A stretch of 29,933 nucleotides of DNA. Source: Basidiobolus ranarum (lineage: Eukaryota; Basidiobolomycota; Basidiobolomycetes; Basidiobolales). Position numbers and translations under genes: made by a program. Every line of letters begins with the position of its first letter. Position 1 is the stretch's first letter. This document shows positions 1-10,722 of the stretch, piece by piece. The stretch covers positions 1 to 29,933 of the forward strand of contig JASJQH010006977.1 of NCBI GenBank assembly GCA_040143965.1. The letters run 5' to 3'. Below the pieces are notes generated by a model. That model was given only the letters and a program-made list of their open reading frames with translations, was not told where the DNA came from and made no database searches.

Positions 1-1170
1 TCTATATCTATATAACAAGTATGTCTTATTACCCCCACTTATCTATTATATCTTATTACACAAACTCCTGAATATCTCAAACAATTGATTTACTTTTCTA
101 CTATATAAGTCTCCATATACTCTTAAGAATAAAGTAACTAAAACACACTATCATAAGTTGCTTCTAATACTCAAAGTCTACCCCCATTGTGTCAAGATCC
201 TCCAACACTTTGCCTAAGCACCTATATAGTCATCTATAGCTTATTATTTAGTTATCTTATAAATGACTTAGATAATATCCATTATTCTCAATTGGAATTT
301 ACTTATAATATATTTACCAACTTAGAAGTTCTCAGATATATAGATTTTTCAAATGTGTGCTAGAAGCCCCACACTTTGCGCATATATTCCTGGGACCTTC
401 CCTAACACTTTCTACATGTTTGTTTGTTTATGGCTTGACAAGACTATAAACGTCAACTTTCTACTCAAAAAATCAATAAGTGAAAACCACCAATTCCTTT
501 AATTCTCCAAACCACTTCCAACAGGCTCTCAAATACTTTAACATAAATGCCATTTAAAGTTTTTCCAAAGTTTTGTTATAACTAACTTTCTTGAGTAGAT
601 ACTTTGGCTTGGATGCTAGAAATAGTGGTTATGTAGTTGAGAAACATAAAGCATAATCTATTCAAGCTTAATATGAAATGAAATAACTGTTATCATCCCC
701 CAGCTTGTATTCTAAAAAGAATAGTTTGTTGGTTGTGTAAGTATTACCATGTGATAGTCAACTAATATTGTAAGATTAATGTGGGGTATTTATCTGTTAA
801 AAAAGTGTTGATATATACGAGTTGTATTGCCATGACTACAAATGAATGTCACACCAGAGAGCTAGACAAAAGGGCTACACACACATCCCATTCATTTAGT
901 AAAAAAAGGAAAATCATAAGATAGTTAAACTATCCAATCGGAAACAATTTCTTAATGAATAGACACTGTTTAATTAGCTGACTCAGTTCTAAGAATCGAA
1001 GAGATTTTGATATAGTAAGAGGCGGGAAGGGATGGGGAAAGGGAAGGGATGTAAAGAAAGTAGAAATACGAATACACTAGGGTTTCCAAATGAGAAAATC
1101 AACTACAGGAAAGCATGTACAAACTCATAGAATGTGTGAGAGATTCTGGTTTTGGAGGGAAAAGTAATAT
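1..1170. other. AT-rich intergenic stretch, no gene seen
   Basis: I see no coding region that I can support on either strand. The sequence is AT-rich, with short homopolymer and TA-rich runs and many stops in all frames. The last part (about 1020-1170) is probably the 3' untranslated region and flank of the minus-strand GOT1 gene. Confidence 0.6.
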
Positions 1171-1896
1171 CTAGACTGGGAGAGAAGAACTGGAGGCCCG
1201 ATCCACTATCTAAAATCATAATTAATTTAGAAATGGAATAATAATATTGATTGTAAATAAACTCTAAAAATTCATATTTTCGATGACTTTGACGTAGAAA
1301 CCATGAAAAGTATGCTACCTTGGAGATGAACGGTAAGTTAAACAAGCTGCCAATAATCGGTAATTTACGGAGGAAACTGAAGATAACTGGGAAGAAATCC
1401 CTAAATCCACCCAAACAAAAATATTGAATAGTAGTTCGTGTTGAAGAAACCTATGATAGACGTTACCCAAAAAGATTGATGAAGCCAAATAACTCTATAG
1501 CCATCCCTGTGATCGGCCATTTAATAAGCACTAAACAGATACCTCCCAAAAAGCATACAGTTCCGCGTATCTTGCTTTTTTGGGCAAAGAACCCTAAGGT
1601 CTTTTGTAGACCAATCAGTAGAGTAATACCTGCCAAGAAGAAGAGCTACAAAAAAGAGTAAAATACACGTGATGAATATATTGTCTAGTACAATAGTGAA
1701 TGTGTTGGTCTTACGTTTCCAATAGCCAACAAACCAGCGTCAAACAAAAGAATCATGCCAAGAAGCATGAAAAGACCACCAAAAGCGGTCAAACCAACTC
1801 CGATTTCTGTGTAAGCGAAATGCGGTTACTACAATTGCACAGAAAAGTTGAAATGAAATACAAATATAACTAACTTTGACTGTCAGACAACCACAT
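1171..1896 (-). CDS. GOT1: Got1-family ER-Golgi vesicle transport membrane protein, 5 exons
   Basis: Small tetraspan membrane protein of the Got1/Sft2-like family, which acts in ER-to-Golgi and Golgi vesicle traffic. I read five minus-strand exons: 1875-1896, 1715-1806, 1467-1645, 1319-1400 and 1171-1209. They join in phase to 414 nt, or 137 aa, the usual length for the family (about 138). Visible hallmarks are the start MWLSDSQKIGVGLTAFGG, then the hydrophobic segments LFMLLGMILLFDAGLLAIGN, LFFLAGITLLIGLQKT and FLGGICLVLIKWP, the stretch DFFPVIFSFLRKLPIIGSLF, and a C-terminus ending in SSLPV*. Introns are 68, 69, 66 and 109 bases, all GT-AG. Exon 1 is only 22 nt and the last exon 39 nt, so simple ORF calling would miss both ends. 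Reading straight through intron 4 would replace the last 12 residues with an unrelated tail. A TATA-like ATATATAG lies about 70 bases upstream of the start. Family and exon structure are secure; expression is not shown. Confidence 0.93.
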
Positions 1897-1965
1897 GTTA
1901 ATTAAAGTAAAAGTAAAGAAAAAAGGCTGAGCAGGTAAGAAAAGCCTCCTTTAGATGAAAATGAG

Positions 1966-1973
1966 CTATATAT
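1966..1973 (-). promoter_or_regulatory. TATA-like element of GOT1
   Basis: On the minus strand this reads ATATATAG, 70-77 bases upstream of the GOT1 start codon at 1896. Several other genes in the window have a TATA-like box at nearly the same distance, which supports the call. It is inferred from position and sequence only. Confidence 0.45.
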
Positions 1974-2126
1974 GTCAACAAAAATGGTAAGCTTGGCCAT
2001 ATAATTTCGACCAATCATCTTTGATAAAATCACTTCATTACGGAATCACATTTGGGGTAGTATTGTCGAAGTAAACTAGCAAATTAGAATGGTTTGTTTA
2101 TTGGGTGATTAATGTGACAAGAGGAT

Positions 2127-3616
2127 CTACATGCCAACTGAGTAAATCTTTCGAAGTTGCTCAGTGCCAGTGCTCATCAGAGTCACCGGGCAGCATTTGT
2201 ACTCCTCGACATATTTGAAGATACAAGGATAGCAGAACACATATCCAGTTGGTAACATGGTTGGATTGGTTCTTTCACGTTGACAAAGGGGACATTGACT
2301 GCGATCCTCTGGAAGGGGTATTCCATTGGGGTCAGGCTATGAGATAGGTTTATGCATGAGAATGAGTTATAAGACAAAGCGTCAATGCCTATAGGCTTAC
2401 CTTTACAGGCTCTGGTGGAGGAGGAATTGGTTGTTGCACCTGAGTACGGCTGTATTCAGAAGAATACCACCATTCTAAGAATTTGAAGAAGAAAATAGAC
2501 ATTGGGAGGAGAACTTTGAGGAAATCAAATCCTCGCTCGATTCCAGTGAGTACCAAGCGTTTAAGAAGCTGGGTGCGCGACAGGCTACTCCAATTAACTC
2601 CGGGCCGGTTTTGATGCTGGTACATTTCTTTCTATTATCATACAAGGCCAACTGTTAGTGAAGCAGCATAATGAATATGTCTAGTACGCCCTTACATAAT
2701 CACTGATATCTAAGCGACGGACTTGCACCCCGATCAATCGTAACCACGGTGTATAAAATGCCGTACGGTCGTATAGATAGCCAATATTATATCCTAGCGC
2801 AGCCAAGTGGTAGGCGCAATTGATGAAGGGGTATATTGTCTTGAATAACTTCTTGATACGGGCCTTGAATTTCTCTTTACTTGAAAGTTGCTATCCACAT
2901 CAAGCAAAGCCATTATTGATTTATCAAATGTTGAACATGCAGATCGCTATATACATACTTCAGTCGGGCTTTGTGATCTACCAAGAGCAGAAAACTCGTC
3001 TCCAAATAAGAGAGCACCTGAGCCACCACTAACTTTCTCATATAAGCTGTCCAGCTTGCTTTTCAAATAAGGGAGGCCAATCTAAAGTAACTATGTAAGC
3101 TTATCGTCTTTACTCGTCAAACGGTAGGAGTGAACATACAGAAAAAAATAGTGAATTATAAATATCACGCTCGGTTAATTTATCAGATTCTTCAATCTTT
3201 TGTGTTCTCGTGCGTTTCAAGCCATAAAAATTCTCAGCAAAAGTTCCGCCTAGGAAGGAGTTAGTAAATCTGTATTAAGGTTACAGAGCATCATATATAG
3301 TATATTCTACTGACCATATCGTCTCAAGTAATGCCTTTCCACAAAAAACATCACAACATTGAATACTTCTTCAAATTTGTTGACTATTCGAAGAAGGTAT
3401 CGTGGATAACGCTGAGCGTAAACCTGTATTTTTAATAAGAAATTCAATATACTGAAAAGTACTTCAATTTCCAAAATAAACCTTTTATCCAATTACAGTT
3501 AATACGTAGCGAACCGCCGGTTGAAGCATATCACGCATTTTATCTTGAGCTACAAGCTCGAATAATGAGGGACGGTACATGTCCCTATTATCCCCTATAT
3601 TGCTCATGTATTCCAT
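2127..3616 (-). CDS. PEX12: Peroxin-12, RING-type peroxisomal import ubiquitin ligase subunit, 7 exons
   Basis: PEX12 is an integral membrane RING protein that, with PEX2 and PEX10, forms the peroxisomal retrotranslocation channel ligase that ubiquitinates the receptor PEX5. I read minus-strand exons 3497-3616, 3315-3423, 3140-3249, 2959-3081, 2696-2890, 2401-2631 and 2127-2336. They join in phase to 1098 nt, 365 aa, close to the usual ~360. Diagnostic stretches in order are RPSLFELVAQDKMRDMLQPA, YAQRYPRYLLRIVNKFEEVF, FFVERHYLRRYGGTFAENFY, IGLPYLKSKLDSLYE, LLPMSIFFFKFLEWWYSSE with a following proline run, and the C-terminal RING-like domain CPLCQRERTNPTMLPTGYVF...CYPC...CCPVT. As in the family, this RING has fewer zinc ligands than a classical one. 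Introns are 58-73 bases where measured, all GT-AG. ATG 3616 is chosen as the first in frame; an ATG three codons later is an alternative. The MET13 gene diverges from it across a 1 kb spacer. Confidence 0.95.
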
Positions 3617-4000
3617 TTTAGCAGTATTGTTTGAGTAATTAGTAGTGGAAGTATATTTCCAAGCTTAGAGGCTACACACCACACTCTAAACCAACCACCT
3701 GATTTGATTAGTCAGACTATTTCACTTTCAGCTGAAGCTCAACTGATGAGATTATCATTTACTAACTTTAACTCGTCTTGAGTAAATTTGCATTAAACAT
3801 GCTTAAATTAATGCGCAGTAATTTGAAGACCGAAAACCGAGTCACGTGGTACGGAAGTGATTTGGATATCTAGAGATCTACATTAGCGCGTGACTGATAG
3901 CATTAATGCGTGAATAGGGAACGGTGGATAACAACATATACGACACACTGCATTAACAGGAGTGATCCTGGATCGACAGAAGAGATTTGATGAAAGGCGG

Positions 4001-4030
4001 TGAATAGGGGTGAATAGCGGTGAATAGATC
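4001..4030. repeat. Three tandem copies of a TGAATAGNGG decamer
   Basis: The decamers TGAATAGGGG, TGAATAGCGG and TGAATAGATC follow head to tail, preceded by GGCGG. A further GTGAATAGGGAA copy lies at about 3912. They sit roughly 600 bases upstream of MET13 and 400 upstream of PEX12. They could be a small expanded tract or repeated protein-binding sites; the sequence does not decide. Confidence 0.6.
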
Positions 4031-4524
4031 AGCTAGTGAATATGTACTAACCGATGTGAGTTATAATGCGTCATGGGTGGAATAATTTTCATCGACCGTA
4101 AGTCCACCATCACAGCGTCCATTTGGTGCATCTACCTGGTTGACACAGATCACATTGATACTTGGTTGATAAAGCTCCTGACATGTAAAATGAGCATGCT
4201 AGACATCTCGACCAATCCATTTAATCAACGATGGTTGTATCACTTATGAAGCGAAGATATCTATGACTCCCATATCTCAATTTAGTAATACCCTTATAGC
4301 TAAATGTGGAGAAATATTAATTCAACCGATGGCCATATTAGCCATGTTCATATTAGCGAAATCTGGTGAATACGCTTCTGAACTGGACGTGCCATATCGA
4401 TATTAACTCTCTGTAAGATGATCTTTAATTGGTTGAGCCAATGGGAGGTCGAGACATCGATGGTGCCTTATTTCACATGAATCTAGAGAACCAATTAGGG
4501 GCTTAGGAAATGAGCATTCCTTCA

Positions 4525-4532
4525 TGAGTCAT
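4525..4532 (+). promoter_or_regulatory. Gcn4/AP-1-type bZIP site TGAGTCAT upstream of MET13
   Basis: TGAGTCAT is a perfect match to the TGASTCA core bound by fungal Gcn4/CPC1-type bZIP activators of amino-acid biosynthesis. It lies about 100 bases upstream of the MET13 start and only six bases before the TATA box. Because MTHFR feeds methionine synthesis, general amino-acid control is a reasonable inference. A single 7-8 base match can also arise by chance. Confidence 0.45.
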
Positions 4533-4538
4533 GATATC

Positions 4539-4546
4539 TATATAAG
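4539..4546 (+). promoter_or_regulatory. TATA box of MET13
   Basis: TATATAAG, 82-89 bases upstream of the MET13 ATG at 4628, matches the eukaryotic TATA consensus and the spacing seen at other genes in the window. Confidence 0.55.
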
Positions 4547-4627
4547 CGCCACTCCGCCCTTAGCTAAGAACAACTTGGCTCGTTTGCACCCTATTTCGTT
4601 GAAGATTCCTGTTGAGCATTCCATACT

Positions 4628-6459
4628 ATGAAGGTGATTCAAAAAATTGAACAAGCTACCCTCGATAACCGGCCATTCTGGTCTTTCGAGTACTTCCCAC
4701 CCAAGACACAACAGGTAAGACCTTCTTCTGGTTTTCTCTAAAATCTCATCAGCATTAAACTTTTCTACCTACACAGGGTATCAACAATCTTTACGATCGT
4801 ATGGAACGTATGTATAACCTCGGGCCCACTTTTATTGATGTCACTTGGGGTGCAGGCGGATCCACATCTGACCTTACTCTTGAACTTTGTTCCACTGCCC
4901 AAGGCGTTTATGGTTTGGAAACTACCATGCATTTGACCTGTACTAACATGCCTAAAGAACAAATCGACTATGCTCTGGAAAAGGCCAAAGAGTATGGAAT
5001 TCAAAATATTTTGGCTTTAAGAGGAGATCCTCCTCGTGGTCAGGAAGTTTGGACTGCCTGTGAGTCTGGCTTCTCCAACGCCATTGACTTGGTTAAATAT
5101 ATTCGCCAACAATATGGTGACTACTTTTGTGTCTCCGTTGCTGGCTACCCAGAGGGTCACCTTGATGCCGCCAGTGTTCAAGAAGATCTTCAATTTCTCA
5201 AAGCCAAAGTGGATGCTGGCGCAGATTATATTGTCACCCAACTGTTTTACGATGTCGAGCTTTTCATTGATTGGGTAAAGAAGTGTCGTGACCTTGGCAT
5301 TACGTGTCCAATCTTACCAGGCATCCTTCCCATTCAAAATTTTAATGGTTTCAAGCGCATGACTACTCTATGCAAAACTTTTGTTCCACAAAGTATTCTA
5401 GATGCCTTGGAGCCTATAAAGGACGATGACCAAGCAGTCAAGGACTATGGTGTTCAACTGGCAGTTGATATGTGCCGGAGAATGCAGGAAGAGGGTATCT
5501 TAGGATTCCACTTCTATACTCTGAATTTGGAGAGATCTACTCGTCTAGTCCTTGAAGGATTAGATTTCGTCCCTGCCCAAGAGGATGTAAGACCTCTTCC
5601 TTGGTGCCCATCCCTTTCTAAGAAGCGTATGAATGAAACTGTTCGTCCTATTTTCTGGAGAAATCGTGTGAAGAGCTACATCACTCGTACTGAAAACTGG
5701 GATGAGTTTCCCAACGGAAGATGGGGAGATTCTCGATCACCTGCTTATGGTGATTTAGGTGTTCATGGGGTTTCGTTGAAACAATCAATGAAAGAAGCTA
5801 AGCAGCTATGGAAGGCTCCACAAAATCTTGAGGAAATCAGTCAGATATTCGCAGATTACTGCAGTGGCAAGACCGCAGCCCTTCCCTGGAGTGATCAGCC
5901 TTTGATGCCAGAATCCAATGCCATCACCGAGAAACTTGTGAATATCAATCGCATGGGTTATCTCACCATTAACAGTCAGCCTGCCGTGAACGGTGTGAAA
6001 TCGTCCCACAAAGTTCACGGATGGGGCCCTAAGAATGGTTATGTGTATCAAAAAGCTTATCTGGAATTCTTTGTTTCCCCTCAAGCTTTGGATAAACTTG
6101 TAGAGAAGATCAACCAAGATCCATACATTACTTACTATGCCATCAACAAACAAGGTGATTTGCATACTAACACTCAATCAGATGAACCCAACGCAGTTAC
6201 TTGGGGTATTTTCCCAGGTAAGCAAATTGTACAGCCTACCATTGTTGAAGCCTACAGCTTCACTGTTTGGAAGGACGAGGCCTTTGAACTATGGGCAGAG
6301 TGGGCGAAGGTGTACGAGCCTGAAGAGCCCACTCGAAAGTGTATTGAAGCCATCACCAACGATTGGTACCTCGTTAACGTAGTCCACAACGATTACCAGG
6401 ATTCAGATGCCATCTTCAAGATCTTTGGTGAGAGCAACGGAACTGAGTATATCCGCTAA
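4628..6459 (+). CDS. MET13: Methylenetetrahydrofolate reductase, MET13 type, 2 exons
   Basis: Cytosolic flavoenzyme that reduces 5,10-methylene-THF to 5-methyl-THF, the methyl donor for methionine synthesis. Exon 1 is 4628-4714 and exon 2 is 4777-6459 (intron of 62 bases, GT-AG), joining in phase to 589 aa, close to the ~600 of fungal homologues. The N-terminal TIM-barrel catalytic domain (about residues 1-290) shows FWSFEYFPPKTQQGINNLYD, FIDVTWGAGG, MHLTCTNMP, ILALRGDPPRG (about 107-117) and AGYPEGH (about 150). The C-terminal regulatory domain, the S-adenosylmethionine-inhibited half of eukaryotic MTHFRs, shows NETVRPIFWRNR, WDEFPNGRWGDSRSPAYGD, VHGWGPKNGYVYQKAYLEFF and TWGIFPGKQIVQPTIVEAYS. 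The start, the HLTCTNMP and the YPEGH contexts fit the MET13 paralogue better than MET12. Start is the first ATG after the TATA box. A Gcn4-like site lies just upstream. Very confident. Confidence 0.97.
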
Positions 6460-7363
6460 CTAACTACATGGTTTGTACATTGTCTATTTATGTTCTCAGT
6501 TCAATTCGTATCAACGGACACTCTTCTATCATCATTGCTTTCATGGACACTTTATTAAGCTAGTGATTACTATATTTACGGACATTTTTACCGATATTTT
6601 TACCATTTCTGACTCGAAATTTAATGCTGATGGACATTATTGAATAAATTTAGCTAGTATGATACGATGAACATTGCTTGAATTAAACAATATAATAACT
6701 ACTTACTCTACGATTAAACAACTAAATAAATCACATACATATATTAAACATCTTTCATTTACTCTTAGCTCAACGAATTAAGCCGAGTCTAGCTAGGTTT
6801 AATGAAGCAGATTAGGGAAGAAATAATAATGATAGAAGATCATATATACTTTCTCTATATAGATATGGAGATAAAATAACACATTCATTAACTGAAGCAG
6901 AGTACATGGCATCCTCACATACACAAAGAAGGCTACGTATTAAAGAAAGCCCTTTAATGGCTTAGGCTCTTCCCTGAATATCTAAAGTTTCACAAATCGT
7001 GGATTGATTTAGACGGATTTAGGGTGCATAGTCAATTTAACCATCAATTAAACATCCAATTTCAACTGCAAATTTAGTCGAAAAAAAATCCCCTCGAAAT
7101 TTGTAGAGGTATTTTTTTTCTTTTTTTCATGATAAACAAAGTGATTTGAGTGGTAGGCCTAGCTTTTTTTCGTAGAGCCTTGGAAATAATTGTTCTTTTT
7201 CCACGATAATATCGAAAATATCCAACCTTGTAGAAAGTTTCATTTGGGACTATTTCAAGTGTACTCTTTCTTTATTTCCCTTCCCTTTGACTATTAGACT
7301 TTAATATTTGGTTGTTATTTTTTTTGAGTGTAAAACACGTTAACATTTAAACAAGTGGAAAGC
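6460..7363. other. Intergenic region, MET13 3' flank and promoter of the NOL11-like gene
   Basis: No gene is seen. It is AT-rich, with a few scattered GGACAY words after MET13, a hairpin-forming inverted repeat at 7081-7119 (listed separately), and pyrimidine-rich tracts before the next start codon. No clear TATA box precedes the next gene. Confidence 0.55.
7081..7119. repeat. Near-perfect inverted repeat (hairpin)
   Basis: The left arm AAAAAAAATCCCCTC (7081-7095) pairs with the right arm GAGGTATTTTTTTT (7106-7119) around a loop of about 10 bases, with one bulge. It lies 620 bases after MET13 and 245 before the next start codon. It may be a chance product of poly-A and poly-T tracts, a transcript-end structure, or the remnant of a small inverted-repeat element. 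Confidence 0.5.
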
Positions 7364-10239
7364 ATGAATAACGCCAATTTGGACGAACCCTACCCTCTTG
7401 CCCATTTCACTACAACCACCGCCGTCACTGACGGTGGTTTAGCTGTCTTCTGTTCTGGTGTGGATCCTATTCTTTCTTCTAACACAAGCGAATCAAACAC
7501 TATCAGTGATAGTGAAACTGTTGTTTTAACTGTACAAGGAGAAGGTATTCACAAATATAATGTAGGTGGCTCTCAATAGTTTCACTCTCCTTTATCCAAC
7601 CAAGGAACTTATCTGTTTATTTTCAGGCTGCTGATCAAAAATGTACAAGATCTTGGTCTACCCCTCCTGGTTTAATGTTCGCTTGCTCGGCTAAATCTAA
7701 AGGAAACTACATTTACGCCGTTATTGCTGGGGGATCAGATATCTCGGCCAAACTCGAAGGAAAGGTTGTTTGGCGTTGGGATGATAAGCCTCAAGACGAA
7801 CACGAACAAGGATTGTCTCGCAAATTAACCCATACTTTTGACCAAAAGATTTTCTCCCTAGAAACATCTCCTTTGCTTCCTTCACACATTATACTTGTAA
7901 ATACTGATGGTTCCGTAGCATTGGTAACTGACGACTTAAAGAAGACAGTTGAATTATTCCAAACTCAAAAAAGTATCGAAAGCAAATCCCTTTGGTCGAC
8001 TATTTTCGATTCTTCATCCAATTGGATTTCTCACTCTCTTTCCTCTATTACACAAACCATCTTATTGACGGTTTCTTCAAGTCCTTACGGTCATAACTTG
8101 AATGTATTCACTATCAGAGATGATTCACTTAGTATCGAATTATTCGGACAAACTGAAATTAAGACTGATGCTACCCCAGTCACCTTCAGTTTCGAAGGTT
8201 CCACCGGAAAATTCACTTGCTTATCAGCAGATGGTTCTTGGAAATTATTCAATCTTAGACTTGACAACAATAAGGTCACCCTTGTCGAAGCATTGACTCT
8301 TCCTTTGGAAGGATTTTCCACTGCCATTGAAAAGCCAAAGACCCCAAAGAAGGGAGGCAATAAGAATGGTTCAGTCAATCGATTCCCAATCGCCGTTACT
8401 GGTGTACAAGATAACTACCTCGCTTTGGTGGGTACCAGAAAGAATGCTAACACTAACAAGACTGAGAATATTATCACTTTGTGGGATGGCAAGTTTGGTA
8501 CTTTACAAAATGAACGAGTAATCGATCTTTCTGTGGGTGATCTCGGAATTGGTGAGAACGAAATCCCTAAGAATGCCGAAACTTCTTATCAAATCTCTGG
8601 TTTGGGCTCATCTCGTCTCATCATTTCTATGTCCCTTAGACTGGGTAAATTGGCAGTAAAGACTGTTGTTTATCTTTGTGATTTGTATTGTCCTCCTATC
8701 TCTCTTATGGCTGCTATGAACAGAATGAAGGAATCTACTAAATATCTCTCGCCTTTGGAAAATGACGGTGCCACCATTATTCAGACTAGAAATGGAATCG
8801 AAGGGGTTGGTAACGTCATGAACATCTTGAGAGAGAAATCTACCGATCAAATCAAGGCTTGGACTGACGCTTTCACTTCAGCACAACAGGCTGAAAGAGA
8901 ACTTCTCGATACATTGAAGGATCCCAAGATGAATTCCGAGGAATTCACTAAGGTATTCATGAAGCATGTTGCGAAGGAGGAGAAGAAGAGAGTGACTGCA
9001 CTCAAGAAACAATTCGCTCAAGAAGCTAAAGCTCAAGAAAATCCTACTCAATTGAAAAAGAATGAGGAGAGTAGCAGCGAAGAGTCGGAAACTGAAGAGG
9101 AAGATGAGCAATCCGAAACTGAGCAACTCGCCGAAGAAAGCGAAGAAGAAAAGAATGATGACGATGACGAAGATTCTAGCGATGATGATAATGAATCAAA
9201 CACCCTCAGCAAAGAGACTGGCAAGAAAGAGGTAGTCAAGTCTGAGGAGGAAAACAGTGAAGAAACCCAGGCTAAGACTGAGGAGGAGATACAGGCTCAG
9301 AAACTCCGTCAAAGACTTGCCTGGTTAGCCAATAAGATCAAGAGAAAGGCGGCTAGAAAGGCTGCCAAGCAAGCAGCTAGAATTGAAGAGGAGAGCAAAC
9401 TTCCAGAATTCTCACATAACTTCATTCTCGCGCTCTGTGAAAAATTCTTTGGTAGACTTCCAAATGGAAAGGCCGACAAACACTTCTTCCCTACTGAAGT
9501 TATTGAGTTCCTTATTCGTAATGAGTTGGTTTCATCCAGTTGTGTTGAAGGAGGTATTCTCGCCGCCCTCGTAGAGAGAAAGGCTTGGAGCCTTGTCGAG
9601 CTATCTCTTACTCATCTCCATGACATTCCTGAAGACGATTCAGTTGCTTTGATCAAAGATCAACTTCAAGAGATTCTTTCTTCCACTGAAGATGAGTCGG
9701 AAATCCCAGAAATTCCCCAAGACTCAAATGCTGCTCGCCTACTTTCTCTCGTCATCTCCGCCCCTCGCAATGATATCTTTATGCAAAACTCATTGAGAAA
9801 GCTTACAGTACAAGAGGTCGCTGCAGTCATGAAGGTTCTTTCTCAATGGATCGAAGCATGGAATCAAATTGGTGGATGTGCTACTCAACACAACAAGGCT
9901 TCCAAAACCAAGAGAAAGGAATTGAACCTGCCCCTTTACGATACTATCATAGATTATGCTAGCTTATTATTCGATTCTCACTTTACCACATTAATCCTTT
10001 CTCCCAGCCTTCATCCATTCATTGAAACCTTGACGGAATACATTGCCAATGAAATTCGCATCTCAGAGGAGATGGAAGCGATGCGTGGTCTCTTGTTTGA
10101 ATTCGACAAGAGATACAAGGAGTTGTTGATGCCCTTCTGGGAGAAACAAACACGTCGTGGAGGTAAAAGTAAGAAGAGAAGAAGCAAATGGGAGCCTGAT
10201 CAAGTATTGCCTTATGGTATTGAGGTGGTTCATTTGTAA
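7364..10239 (+). CDS. NOL11/Utp8-like nucleolar protein with acidic insert, 2 exons
   Basis: Probable t-UTP/UTP-A component (NOL11 in animals, functionally Utp8 in yeast) acting in pre-rRNA transcription and small-subunit processing. Exons are 7364-7561 and 7627-10239 (intron of 65 bases, donor GTAGGT), giving 936 aa. Residues 1 to about 430 read as a beta-propeller-like region, with short strands such as GKVVWRWDD, FTCLSADGSWKLFNL and NIITLWDGKFGTLQNERVID. Residues about 546-620 are a long Glu/Asp/Ser tract (DNA about 9064-9289), followed by a Lys/Arg/Ala helix (LRQRLAWLANKIKRKAARKA). The C-terminal helical domain has FFPTEVIEFLIRNELVSSS, LTHLHDIPEDDS, LRKLTVQEVAAVMKVLSQWI and LLFDSHFTTLILSPSLHPFI, which resemble the NOL11 C-terminus. 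The tail KKRRSKWEP is basic, as expected for a nucleolar protein. The assignment rests on remembered C-terminal similarity. Another WD-like ribosome-assembly factor is possible. A GTG just upstream in frame is not the start; ATG 7364 is. Confidence 0.62.
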
Positions 10240-10722
10240 ACAACCATTACCATCCCCTATACTTTCTTTTAATCACCATCTCTCATCTTTCTCATTTATC
10301 TTCTCTCACTTGTTATGTATGATATAGATATTTCCCCCTTATTTCCCCTTTTAAAGAATTACTAAACACCTGAATTCCCTAACGTGTGTTCCGTACATAT
10401 TGCTGTGTTATTCCTGTGTTATTCTTAACGTGTGTACCATTTTGAACTGATGAATAGCAAGTTATGAGAGGAAAACAAGCCTACAGAAGTGAAATAATAG
10501 GATAGCCGATAATGAGATAATAGTGAGATCCAACCCAACCACATAATCGTTGCTGCGGGGAAATTAACCAACATTAGATAAAAAATTTATTGAAGAAAAT
10601 CCATGAAAATCTCCAAATGAATAATATCCAATGAATCCATTTGTTATAAAATAGAAGGGATAAGACAGGAGTTTCCAATAATTTCTTTCCCTTTATTTCC
10701 TCACATTAACTAGTAAAGCAAT
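10240..10722. other. Intergenic region before RTF2
   Basis: No gene is seen. It contains the 3' flank of the NOL11-like gene (CT-rich) and the RTF2 promoter, with a TATA box at 10645-10652. Confidence 0.6.
10645..10652 (+). promoter_or_regulatory. TATA box of RTF2
   Basis: TATAAAAT lies 71-78 bases upstream of the RTF2 ATG. This matches the spacing at the other genes here. Confidence 0.5.

Larger units (their letters stand above)
3617..4627. other. Divergent intergenic/promoter region between PEX12 and MET13
   Basis: No coding region is supported. It holds the 5' flanks of two divergent genes, a short tandem repeat (4001-4030), a Gcn4/AP-1-type site (4525-4532) and a TATA box (4539-4546), each listed separately. 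Small imperfect palindromes such as ATGGCCATATTAGCCAT at about 4329-4345 are within what chance gives in AT-rich DNA. Confidence 0.6.

Noticed and set aside
1476-1661. Plus-strand open frame of 61 codons
   Set aside because: It is antisense to GOT1 exon 3.
4321-4350. Small palindrome ATGGC...GCCAT in the PEX12-MET13 spacer
   Set aside because: Five-base arms are expected by chance.
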